Part shown: positions 52,465-61,394 of the stretch, in pieces
Numbering within the stretch: position 1 is the first letter of the stretch
Layout: each line of letters begins with the position of its first letter
NCBI GenBank assembly: GCA_963840425.1
Contig: CAWIYZ010000033.1
Coordinates: 589,571 to 653,570 of the forward strand
Reading direction: 5' to 3'
DNA: 64,000 nt
DNA from: CADEFX01 sp963840425
GTDB lineage: Bacteria; Pseudomonadota; Alphaproteobacteria; Rhizobiales; Hyphomicrobiaceae
Position numbers and translations under genes: made by a program
The notes under the pieces: model-generated
The model's database searches: none
What the model was told of the DNA's origin: nothing
The model's input: only the letters and a program-made list of their open reading frames with translations

Positions 52465-54813
52465 TCAGCCCACAAGTGCCTCGCGGAGTGCGCAAGCGAG
52501 TTGCTCCCGCGTGTAGGGCTTGCCAAGCACTTTGACCTTTCGCGCGGTCTCGCTCACCGCGAGCGGCATATCGCTGTATCCAGAGGTCAGCAACACCTTG
52601 ATGCCAGGCTTCATCGCGCGAACCCTCTCCGCCACACCGTAGCCTGTCATGCCGCCCGGCATAACGATGTCACTGAACACGAGGGCAATGGGCTCTCCGG
52701 ACTGAAGCAACGTAATCGCCTCGGGTCCCGTCTTGGCTTCGACAACAGCGTAGCCAAGGGATTCAAGCCGTCTCACGGTCGCCTCCCGGACCTTATCGTT
52801 GTCCTCGACGACCAGGATGAGCTCGCCATTCCCCAAGGGAGTCTCCTTGATAGAGGGCGTCGAACGGCTCACGATCGGCCCAGGTTTGGCCTTGGGAAAA
52901 TACAGGCGGACGGACGTGCCCTCACCTTCGGTGCTATCAATCGCGACGAAGCCCCCTGACTGTCGGGCTGTGCCATAGACCGTGGCGAGGCCTAGCCCCG
53001 TGCCCTTCCCTGGTTCCTTGGTCGTGAACAATGGCTCCATCGCATGGCTGAGTACCTCCGGACTCATGCCATGTCCCGTGTCGCTGACGGTAAGCATTAC
53101 GTACTCGCCGGGCCGCGCATTCGCGATGCGCTCCGCGCCGTCTGCGTCAAGTGTGACGTGGCGTGTCTCGATCGTAAGCATGCCGCCATTGCACATAGCA
53201 TCCCGCGCGTTGATCGCAAGGTTGAGGATGGCATTGTCGACATCGCCCGGATTGGCCATGGTCTGGCAGGGGTCGGGCGACAATTTCAAAGAGACGGTCA
53301 CCTGCTCGCCGAGCGTTCGCCTCAGCAGCCCAATCGTGCCCGTGACGCGATCATTGAGGTCCAGTCGCTCGAGCCCGACCCCTTGCCGGTGCGAAAGGAT
53401 GAGCAGCCTGTGGGTGAGGCTGGCACCCATCTGGATTGCATCTATCGCGTCCTGGATCGCATTGCTGATCTTCTCATCAGTGCTGCGAAGCGTGACCATA
53501 TCTAAGTTGGAGGAGATGGCCGCCAGGACATTGTTGAAGTCGTGCGCCATACCGCCGGCAAGCTGGCCGATTGCTTCCAGGCGCTGCGATTGCGCCAGCG
53601 CTGCCTGTGTCTCCATGAGCGCCTGGCTCGCGTTTGTCCGCTCGACCACCGCGCTGTAGAGCGTGTCCTGCAGCTCCAAGATCTCGGGCGGTCCGATCTC
53701 AATCGGCTTGCCAGGTTCCGCGGACGCGTCGGCAAACGCCTGGCGCAGCTGGTCGATCGGCCGAGTGATCTGTCGGGCCAGGCTCCAGGCCAGCAAGAGG
53801 CTCACGACAGAAAGGCCAGCGCCCAGCATGACCGCCCAACGCACCGTGTTCCAGGCGAGTGCACGCAGCTCTGCTTTCTTCACAGAGACACCGACGGTCC
53901 AGTTGCTCATGGAGGGAAGCGCATTGGCGGTTATGAGCGCGTCGCCCTCAAGGGATGGATACTCGAACAGACCAGTTTGACCTTTGATCGCGCGCCACCC
54001 TTGAGAGGCAAGTTGGCCAATCTCGGTCGCTCCTTTCGGCACCCGCGCGATGAAACGGCCTTGGCTATCGATGATGCCGACGAGCCAGTTTTTGGGGATG
54101 TCACGCGCACTGAGGAGGCGGAGGAATTCGCGGCCTCTAATGCCAACGGCCAGCCCACGAAAGGGTTGACCGTTCTTGAAGATTGGGACTTCGATATTAG
54201 CAACCCAATCCTGAGCTGCGCGACTTTGTAAGACGTCAGATATGACAATCGAGCGCGTTGCGAGTGCGCGTTGTTGGGCCTCCATCGCAAGCGGAAGGCG
54301 GCGCGGCAGGCGCTCGCCCGGCTGGACCAAAGTGTTGATGAGCTGCTGGCCATTCACATCGGCAACCAGAACCCAGACAGCTCCCCCTTCCGGGAATTCA
54401 CGGCGTGCCTCAGCCTCGAAAGCCTCAAGGTTATCTTCAAGCAAGTCCGGTGAGCGGACCAACGATTCTGCTAGCGCAATGAACTTGCCGAGCTTGGCAT
54501 CGACGGCGGCCGCGATTGATCGGGCGGCATAGAGAAGGCTTGTGCGTTGTACCTCGTTAGCCCGTTGAACGAGGTCCCAGATCACCCCGACGATGACGAG
54601 ATTGAGCGGCAGAGCCAAGCCGAGCACGAGCAGGATCAGGCGAGCGGAGATGCTTAAACGGTTGAACGCAGCGCTGGGTTGCAGACCGCCAAGACGTTTC
54701 GCCAGCAGAGCGGAAATCGCACCTTGTGCGGATGTCGCTGTGCCGCGGGTGACGCGGGAATGCTGAGGCGCTGGCGCTAGCAAGAAAAGGGTTCCCTCAC
54801 CTTGTGCAGACAT
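52465..54813 (-). CDS. Hybrid sensor histidine kinase with receiver domain
   Basis: 782 aa, intact. An N-terminal helix (LILLVLGLALPLNLVIVGVI), an extracellular Cache-type domain (GGAVWVLVADVNGQQLINTL; GIIDSQGRFIARVPKGATEI), a second helix (WAVMLGAGLSVVSLLLAWSL) with HAMP, a His box QLAGGMAHDFNNVLAAISS, the ATP domain (LAINARDAM; VSDTGHGMSPEV; GTGLGLATVYGTA) and a C-terminal receiver (LILVVEDNDKVREATVRRLE, VFSDIVMPGG, KPYTREQ). It senses an extracytoplasmic signal. It is the last gene of a three-gene sensory cluster. Confidence 0.9.
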   Translation of the reverse strand: MSAQGEGTLFLLAPAPQHSRVTRGTATSAQGAISALLAKRLGGLQPSAAFNRLSISARLILLVLGLALPLNLVIVGVIWDLVQRANEVQRTSLLYAARSIAAAVDAKLGKFIALAESLVRSPDLLEDNLEAFEAEARREFPEGGAVWVLVADVNGQQLINTLVQPGERLPRRLPLAMEAQQRALATRSIVISDVLQSRAAQDWVANIEVPIFKNGQPFRGLAVGIRGREFLRLLSARDIPKNWLVGIIDSQGRFIARVPKGATEIGQLASQGWRAIKGQTGLFEYPSLEGDALITANALPSMSNWTVGVSVKKAELRALAWNTVRWAVMLGAGLSVVSLLLAWSLARQITRPIDQLRQAFADASAEPGKPIEIGPPEILELQDTLYSAVVERTNASQALMETQAALAQSQRLEAIGQLAGGMAHDFNNVLAAISSNLDMVTLRSTDEKISNAIQDAIDAIQMGASLTHRLLILSHRQGVGLERLDLNDRVTGTIGLLRRTLGEQVTVSLKLSPDPCQTMANPGDVDNAILNLAINARDAMCNGGMLTIETRHVTLDADGAERIANARPGEYVMLTVSDTGHGMSPEVLSHAMEPLFTTKEPGKGTGLGLATVYGTARQSGGFVAIDSTEGEGTSVRLYFPKAKPGPIVSRSTPSIKETPLGNGELILVVEDNDKVREATVRRLESLGYAVVEAKTGPEAITLLQSGEPIALVFSDIVMPGGMTGYGVAERVRAMKPGIKVLLTSGYSDMPLAVSETARKVKVLGKPYTREQLACALREALVG

Positions 54814-54845
54814 GCGCGAGCCATGTGCGGCAGAAGGCGGCTCTG

Positions 54846-55289
54846 TTAGCTGCCCTTGCCAACGATCGCACAGAGAGCCGTCATGAGCTCCGCTGCGTCG
54901 AACGGCTTCTGCAAGTGGGTCAGCGGTCGTCCCCGTGAAGTGTCGGGTAGGGCGTAGCCGGACATGACGACGACATCGATACCTTGCTCCCGTAAATCGT
55001 CAATGAGGTCCCACGCCATCTCTCCTCTCAGGTTGACATCGACCAGGGCTGCCCGAGGCCGATGGGTCGCGAGGAGACGTCTTGCCTCCGCCATGGTCGC
55101 GGCCGGACCCAAGACATCCATGCCCAGTTGCTCGAGCACTCCCTTCATGGCTTTGGCAACGTGCCAGGCATCCTCGACGACGAGAATGGGCACGGCCCGT
55201 AGGATGCTCGGATCGCATAAGGGATCTGGCGCCACGGTCGCCAATCCTGCATGCCCGCCTGAATACATCCCGTTGACCTTGCTAACCAT
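54846..55289 (-). CDS. Single-domain response regulator
   Basis: 147 aa. Receiver motifs are ILVVEDAWHVAKAMKGVLEQ (acidic pair), ALVDVNLRGEMAWD (phospho-acceptor Asp), VVMSGYALPD (Thr/Ser) and LQKPFDAAEL (Lys). No output domain is present, so it probably passes phosphate or controls by protein contact. It overlaps the end of the multi-PAS kinase gene by 8 bp and precedes the hybrid kinase by 32 bp, indicating an operon. Confidence 0.9.
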   Translation of the reverse strand: MVSKVNGMYSGGHAGLATVAPDPLCDPSILRAVPILVVEDAWHVAKAMKGVLEQLGMDVLGPAATMAEARRLLATHRPRAALVDVNLRGEMAWDLIDDLREQGIDVVVMSGYALPDTSRGRPLTHLQKPFDAAELMTALCAIVGKGS

Positions 55290-58200
55290 GTGCCCCTCCG
55301 ATCAATACCGCCGCATGACCTCTGGTTGGTGCTGAACCAGCCCCATTCAAATTGCGGCTTAGTTGCGGGGACCTGATCGCCCACGTGCCAGGGATCTCGA
55401 GCCGGCAACACACGCCCGTGCCTAAGAACTCGCAGTCGGTCTTGCCGCCAAGCTCATAGGGGATCAGGTGGTTGATGACATTCGTTCCGTATCCGAACCT
55501 GCCTGGAGCTTTGACGTCGGGCCCGCCGGACTCCTGCCACTTAATCACGAGCCCATCGCCGGCGCCCTGGTTCTGCGACCAAGACCATTGCACCGATACC
55601 CGGCCGGTGCGGACCGACAGCGCACCATACTTGGCGGCGTTGGTGGCCAGTTCATGCAGCGCCATTCCTACCGCCTGGCCTGCCTCCGGCGTCAGGAGCA
55701 CGTCAGGCCCATCGATGTGCGTGTTGTTGTGTGCCGCATAGGGTGCAAGCTGGCGCCTGAGCAGCGCGTCCAACGGCAAGCCCTGCCATCGACGGTTGCT
55801 CAGCAGCTCGTGTGTCGACGCTAGAGCCCGGATGCGCGCGTCGAGCGCAGCCACGAAGTGCGGCATCGAGCTGCTGGTCTCCAACGTGTTGGCGGCGACG
55901 GCAGCGACGGTGGCGAGCACGTTCTTGACGCGATGGTCGAGCTCGGCAATCAGCATCCGCTGATGGTCGTCGGCACGCCGACGCTCGGTGACATCGATAT
56001 TGAGCCCAATCACCCGCTGCGGTTGGTTGTCCGCATCAAACGATATGAAGCTACGTGCCTCGATCCAGCGCACCTCGCCCCCAGGACGAACGATGCGATA
56101 CTCAATGCCGTATTCGTTCCGACGCTCGCGGAAGGCCTGCCTCCGCGCGGCCTCGACGCGAACAAGGTCCTCGGGGTGTGCGCGCGCGCGCCATTGGCTG
56201 CGCGTTGTCTCCGTTGTTCCTTCCGGCAGACCGTGCAGGGCGGCATACCCCTCCGTAACCTGCATCACATCCGCATTGAAATCATAGGCATAGCTGCCGA
56301 CGCCAGCCGCCTTTCCCGCAAGAGAGAGCTGCATATTGCGCTCGTCCAGAGCCCGCTCCGCATTTTTGCGATCCGTGACGTCGATGTTGGCACCAACCAG
56401 GCGTGGTCCATCCCCGTCGTAGGATATGAAGCTGCGTGACTCGATCCAGCGCACCTCACCGTCGGGGCGGACAATGCGATAGTCGCAATGGTGGTCGTGC
56501 CGCCGGGCCGCAAGGGTTCGCGCCAGGCGTGTCTCAAGACGAGCCAGGTCGTCCGGGTGCACTCTGGCGCGCCAATCAGCCCGGCTGCTGTCCTCAGTTC
56601 CCTCAGGCAGGCCGTGGATGGTTGCGTAGCCGGGCGATACCTGCATGCATCCCGTTGCGACGTCGAACGTGAATGTGCCGACCAAAGCCACCTTGCCAGC
56701 AAGGTCAAGCTGCATCGTGCGCTCAGCCAACGCCAGCTCGGCCGTCTTGCGCTCGCTGATATCGACGGTCATGTTTATGACGCCGACCACAGCGCCAGCT
56801 CCATCGTACACGGGAGTGGGATAGGGCATGATGGGGATGCGAGTGCCGTCAAGCCGCTCGAGGATGGCTTCGACGGTGCGCACGGAGCGGCCCTGCCTCA
56901 GCGCGACCTCGGTCGGACAGTCCTTGAGGGGCATCGGCGTGCTGTGACGATCATAGAAGCGGGCAAGATCACACCATCTGTCCTCACCGAACCTGGGCCT
57001 TGTCCCCCAGAGATCGACTGCCGCCTGGTTGCAGTAGGTGACGTAGCCATCGGCGTCCGTCACGTAGATGGCGGCGGGAAGCGCTTCAAGCAGCTCTCGG
57101 AATTTGCGCTCGTTCCTTTCGAGCGCTCCTTCGAGCTGTTTGCGCTCGGTGATGTCACGTGTCACGCCAAGCAATCGTATAGGCCGGCCCTTGGCATCGC
57201 GCACGACCGTGCCCTCGAGCGCAACCCAACGCTCTGGCGCAGGCGTCGAACCAGTGGTTGGCGCCAAGCGGTAATCGACTTTGTAATTGCTGCGCGCACG
57301 TCCTGAAGCGCGGAAGCCTGCATCGATGCTGGCCAGATCGTCGCAATTGATAAATGACCGCGCTGCCGCGAGCGTTTGGGGTGGCGCCTCCAAATCATGT
57401 CCATGGATCTGTCGATCCCGCGCGTTGTTTGCGAAGCGGTCGGAGATCAGATCGAGGCTCCAGACCCCCAGCTCGGCACCTTCGACGGCCAATTGCAGTT
57501 GCTCGTTGCTATCCCGGAGTGCCGCCTCGTTGTGCCGCTTCTCTGCAAACAGCGCGGCCAGGATCAAGCCGAACAGCGAAACAAGCAGCAACGCTGCGCG
57601 AGCAGCGTGCACCCGATCAAGCAGAGGTAGGCTCGCGTCTCCCAAGCGCCCGACGCCGAACGTCGTGGTCCAAACGATGACCAGAGCGAGGATAAAAACC
57701 CCCGCCGCGGCAAACAGCGGCCGGCCGCGCGCCGCCAGCCAAAACAGCAGCGGCAAGATCAAGCCCAGCGGGGCGATGCTGAACCAATAGTCCGACGATG
57801 TCGCAAGAGTGCCGCTGCTGACGGCTGTGAGCACCAGAAGCGCCATCATCCCTTCGACACTCTCTCCCATCTGCGGCCTATCGTCGAGCAAGCGGGCGAG
57901 CCCGATGATCAGCGGCGCAACGGCGATGGCCCCCAGTGCATCGGCAGCGGACCAGTCGAGCCAGATGGTCAGCACCGGCGCGCCCAGGTTGTGGAACAGG
58001 ATGAACCCTGCCGTTGCAGCGGCGCCCGAGATGACAGCAGCAACGGCGATCGCCGCAAAGAAGTGCAGCACCTGGCGAACGCTATCGAAATTGAAACCGG
58101 ACCCGTAGCGCCGTCCGATCAGCCACGCTGCGAACAGCGCTTCGCCCGCATTGCAGAATGCAAACACAATGGCAGTTGCGAGGTTGCGATCGCCCTGCAG

Positions 58201-58473
58201 GTTGGCCACAATCGTGGCAGCCATCACGCCTGCGGCCACCGGCCATCGTGCCTTGGGTCCAAGTGCGATCAGGACACCCGAGGCGATACCCGCTGCCGGC
58301 CAGAACACCGCCACGCCGTCGATTGGGGTCACCAACAAGAGGCTAAGCCGCGCGGCCAGCCAATAGCCGATGCCGACGACAATCCCGAGGGCTACCGCTT
58401 CAATCGGCGAGGCCCACGCACCTTGTCGCAAACAAATGCCATGGGGCTTCCCCTGCGGGAGCTTCTGCTGCAT
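55282..58473 (-). CDS. MASE1 multi-PAS HWE-type histidine kinase
   Basis: About 1063 aa from ATG 58473 (MQQKLPQGKPHG). The first 300 residues form a MASE1-type membrane sensor (AVALGIVVGIGYWLAARLSL; FWPAAGIASGVLIALGP). Then come four PAS/PAC units; the third and fourth are near-identical in plan (QLDLAGKVALVGTF...GEVRWIESRSFIS and QLSLAGKAAGVGSY...GEVRWIEARSFIS), so they arose by internal duplication. The kinase part has LIAELDHRVKNVLATVAAVA, LHELATNAAKYGALS and FGYGTNVI. HWE kinases phosphorylate single-domain regulators such as the one following. It is first in the sensory operon. Confidence 0.88.
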   Translation of the reverse strand: MQQKLPQGKPHGICLRQGAWASPIEAVALGIVVGIGYWLAARLSLLLVTPIDGVAVFWPAAGIASGVLIALGPKARWPVAAGVMAATIVANLQGDRNLATAIVFAFCNAGEALFAAWLIGRRYGSGFNFDSVRQVLHFFAAIAVAAVISGAAATAGFILFHNLGAPVLTIWLDWSAADALGAIAVAPLIIGLARLLDDRPQMGESVEGMMALLVLTAVSSGTLATSSDYWFSIAPLGLILPLLFWLAARGRPLFAAAGVFILALVIVWTTTFGVGRLGDASLPLLDRVHAARAALLLVSLFGLILAALFAEKRHNEAALRDSNEQLQLAVEGAELGVWSLDLISDRFANNARDRQIHGHDLEAPPQTLAAARSFINCDDLASIDAGFRASGRARSNYKVDYRLAPTTGSTPAPERWVALEGTVVRDAKGRPIRLLGVTRDITERKQLEGALERNERKFRELLEALPAAIYVTDADGYVTYCNQAAVDLWGTRPRFGEDRWCDLARFYDRHSTPMPLKDCPTEVALRQGRSVRTVEAILERLDGTRIPIMPYPTPVYDGAGAVVGVINMTVDISERKTAELALAERTMQLDLAGKVALVGTFTFDVATGCMQVSPGYATIHGLPEGTEDSSRADWRARVHPDDLARLETRLARTLAARRHDHHCDYRIVRPDGEVRWIESRSFISYDGDGPRLVGANIDVTDRKNAERALDERNMQLSLAGKAAGVGSYAYDFNADVMQVTEGYAALHGLPEGTTETTRSQWRARAHPEDLVRVEAARRQAFRERRNEYGIEYRIVRPGGEVRWIEARSFISFDADNQPQRVIGLNIDVTERRRADDHQRMLIAELDHRVKNVLATVAAVAANTLETSSSMPHFVAALDARIRALASTHELLSNRRWQGLPLDALLRRQLAPYAAHNNTHIDGPDVLLTPEAGQAVGMALHELATNAAKYGALSVRTGRVSVQWSWSQNQGAGDGLVIKWQESGGPDVKAPGRFGYGTNVINHLIPYELGGKTDCEFLGTGVCCRLEIPGTWAIRSPQLSRNLNGAGSAPTRGHAAVLIGGAHG

Positions 58474-58829
58474 GCGTGGATCCCCTCTCCCGTCAACTCG
58501 GGTAACGTCCCGATTGGGTGGTCGTCGGACGCGACACCCTCCACCCATGACTATGGTAAACGGCCGGAGAAGCGTCCGCATCAGGGGGAACCCTGAGATC
58601 TCAGAGAGAAAGTCGGTAGCTCGCAGCCAGAAGATAGTTAAGGCAAGCTCACCCGGTCTTTGAGCCGCGGACTAGCTGGACCGCGTGCTGGTCAGTTCGC
58701 AGCGGGTGAACGATGCACCGATCTGAAGGTCCGACTTGGGTCAAAAGTTCGCGTCGGCAGCCTGCATCCACTACGTCCGGTCCACCTCAACAAACGGAAG
58801 TGATCCCAGCATGCGTTGGACGGCGAACC

Positions 58830-59414
58830 CTATCGCCACAGGCCCTCAAACCGCCGGCCTGCCACGCGCGTGTAGCGCACGGTGTGCTTGGGATCGCGAT
58901 GGCCGAGGTAGTCCTGCGCCGTGCGCAGATCGACCCCGGTATTGGCCAGGTAGTATCCGCAGGAATGCCGCAGCATGTGCGGCCACACCCGCCCGAGCTT
59001 GGCTTTCTGGCCGGCTGAGCGGATCAGATAGTTGACCGCCTGTCGGGTCATCGGCGCCTCGCGCTCCGACACGAACAGCCAGGGCAGCTTGTCCTTCCGG
59101 GTGGCGAGATAACGCTTGATGGCGCGCAGCTCGTCACCGGGGATCGGGTGCTCGACCGACAGCGAGTTCTTGAGCCGCTTCACCCATAGTCGGGCGCGTC
59201 CCAGGTTGAGCTGATCCCGGCGCAGGCCGGTCGCCTCCGAGACGCGCAGGCCATGGCGATAGATCATGAGCAGCAGGAGGTGATCGCGGGCACCGTGCCG
59301 GCCCGTCTTGGCCGCCTCCAGCAGCTTGTCCATCTCGCTGGGATCGAGGAAGTCCTTGGCCCGCTCGTGGCCATTGGTCGTGCCACTCTTTACTCTTCGC
59401 CTCTTGGTCGGCAT
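58830..59414 (-). CDS. Small tyrosine-type site-specific recombinase
   Basis: 194 aa starting MPTKRRRVKSGTTNGHERAK. Catalytic residues: RHGLRVSEATGLRRDQ (Arg), HMLRHSCGYYLANT (His-x-x-Arg), YLGHRDPKHTVRYTRV (His and nucleophile Tyr). The length fits compact FimB/FimE-like recombinases lacking the arm-binding domain. It stands alone; no att site or invertible segment was recognised. It could be an inversion switch or a remnant of a mobile element. Between 58474 and 58829 nothing else is seen. Confidence 0.83.
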   Translation of the reverse strand: MPTKRRRVKSGTTNGHERAKDFLDPSEMDKLLEAAKTGRHGARDHLLLLMIYRHGLRVSEATGLRRDQLNLGRARLWVKRLKNSLSVEHPIPGDELRAIKRYLATRKDKLPWLFVSEREAPMTRQAVNYLIRSAGQKAKLGRVWPHMLRHSCGYYLANTGVDLRTAQDYLGHRDPKHTVRYTRVAGRRFEGLWR

Positions 59415-59524
59415 TGCGCGCGGCCTCAAATCTCTAGTGATTACAATCGTCGACAATAGCACACTCGCTACACAATGCGTCCTTTGTAAAGAGTGGCCTT
59501 GTTAGGTGGCGAGCGGTGGTCTCA

Positions 59525-59830
59525 ATCTGCCCGCTAGGTTTCACCTATTCATCGATGCGCGGCCACTTCGTCGATCGTGCTGAGGCGGCCAACGTGGTCG
59601 GCATCGACAATGCATCCCGCATTCGCCGCCCGGCACCCGAAGAGTTTCATCTCGCTGGATGATGCCGATCACCTGCTGTCGCGCGCCGAGGCTGCAACGT
59701 ACGCCGCCAGCGTAATTGTCGCCTGGGCTCCCAAGTACACACCGGACCCGTCGCCGGAAACGGGCGCCACTGATCATGTCCTGGTAGCGAAAAGAGCCGG
59801 GGCAAGTTCCAGAACGTCTGACGCTCTTCC
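59525..59830 (+). pseudogene. Remnant of an alpha/beta hydrolase-OsmC protein
   Basis: Frame fragments read VVGIDNASRI, then FAARHPKSFISLDDADHLLS and AATYAASVIVAWAPKY, which match the C-terminal part of the hydrolase domain in hydrolase-OsmC fusion proteins. One extra base separates the first two pieces. Downstream, after VLVA, the expected OsmC part (GKFQN) soon fails. Neither start nor end of a gene remains. It lies between the recombinase and the TAXI receptor, in a 690-bp stretch with no intact gene. Confidence 0.55.
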
Positions 59831-60105
59831 CCACGATCGCACTTCTTCTGCCGCGTTTGGTCTATGGATGACGGACAATCGTGGTTCACCGGCTCCCCGT
59901 CGGACCGCGCTTGCGCGGTAGTATCCCCCTGAGGAAGGGATAAGCTACTCACCTGCGTAGCTCCAACCCAGATCCTGTCGATGTTTCCAGAGCCGTTGAC
60001 CGCCAATTGCGGGAGGGGGCTGGCAATGCCATAGTTGTGGTCGACGGCGCCCGCGAAAGGCCCGTCCAACGAAGAGAAATACCGTAATTGGGAGGACTCT
60101 CGCGC

Positions 60106-61273
60106 ATGACCCCGCTCACGAGAGCGCTGTGCTTTGCTGTCGCGTTCGGACTGGCTCCACTCATTCACCTCGGGCCAACACTAGCGCAGGACGTGAAGCT
60201 GCCGCCGTCGATAACCTTCACGGCCTACGACACCGGCTCCTCCGGTTTCAACATCGCTGTGGCGGTCGGCAAGATGCTCAAGGACAGTTACAAGTCCGAT
60301 GTGCGCGTGCTGCCCGCCGGCAACGACGTCGCGCGGCTCGGGCCGTTGAAGGCGGGGCGGGCACAAGCATCGGCCATGGGTATTGGAAGCTACTTCGCCC
60401 AGGAAGGCATTTTCGAGTTCGCTGTCAAGGATTGGGGACCCCAGCCACTGCAGGTCCTGCTCTCCTCGCTTGATTGCAACAACATTTCGATCGGCATCGC
60501 CAAGGATACCGGCGCCAAGGAGATCAAGGATCTCAAGGGTAAACAAGTCGGCTTTGTCGTCGGCTCGCCCGCCCTAAACCAGAACATGCTGGCTATGCTG
60601 GCGTTCGGAGGGCTCAACGCAGCCGATGTGAAGATCGCCGAGTTCGCAAGCTACGGCGCCATGTGGAAGGGCGTGCTCAACAACGAGATCGACGCCGCCG
60701 TGGCTTCGAACATATCCGGCCAGGCAAAAGAGGCCGAAAGCTCAGCCGCGGGGCGTTTTCTATCCGGTCATGCCGCATTCAGACGCGGCCGCTTGGGCTC
60801 GGGTCGCGAAAATCGGTCCGTACTTCGCGCGCCATAAGGCAACGTGCGGTATCTCGGCTTCGAAGGAGACGCCCCTCGAGACCTCTTCCTATCCGTACCC
60901 CATCTTCATGGTCTACGCGTCGCAGCCCGACGATGTCGTTCACGGCCTGACCAAGGCCATGGTCGATGGCTATGCCGACTACAAGGACAGCGTTCCCGGC
61001 GCATCTGGCCTCGATGCCAAGACGCAGAACTTCCAGTGGGTACTGCCGGTGCACCCTGCGGCCGTCACGGCGTTCAAGGCGGCCAAGGTCTGGAAGGATG
61101 CAGATGAGGCGCACAATCAAAAGCTGCTTACGCGCCAGAAGGTGCTCGCAGACGCATGGTCCGGCTTCCTGAAGGGCTCGCCGCCCGAGGATAGGGAGGG
61201 CTTCACCAAGGGCTGGATGGCGGCTCGGAAAGCGGCGCTGACCAAAGCCGGGCTCGACGTCGTGTTCGAGTAG
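60106..61273 (+). CDS. TAXI family TRAP transporter solute-binding subunit, one frameshift
   Basis: The corrected product is about 388 aa, starting MTPLTRALCFAVAFGLAPLI (signal peptide), with GGGAGGA upstream. Mature motifs: ITFTAYDTGSSGFNIAVAVG, LPAGNDVARLGPLKAGRAQA, GKQVGFVVGSPALNQNMLAM. Near 60753 one extra base breaks the frame; the corrected reading is SSARGVFYPVMPHSDAAAWA. TAXI proteins bind a carboxylate in the periplasm and deliver it to a fused TRAP permease, here the next gene. The ligand is unknown. Confidence 0.82.
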
Positions 61274-61394
61274 GAACGGTCAGCCACACAGACAGCACGG
61301 TGGAGCGCCGCGGCGGCAGGCGGGAGGTGGGGACTAGGCCAGTTCCGATGAACGGGCTGGCGTTCCTCTGGTTGGTGCAATCCGGTCCGCGTCT

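Noticed and set aside
59647..60168. Minus-strand reading frame of 173 codons
   Set aside because: Its composition looks like a shadow of the hydrolase-OsmC remnant and TAXI leader, with no recognisable motif.
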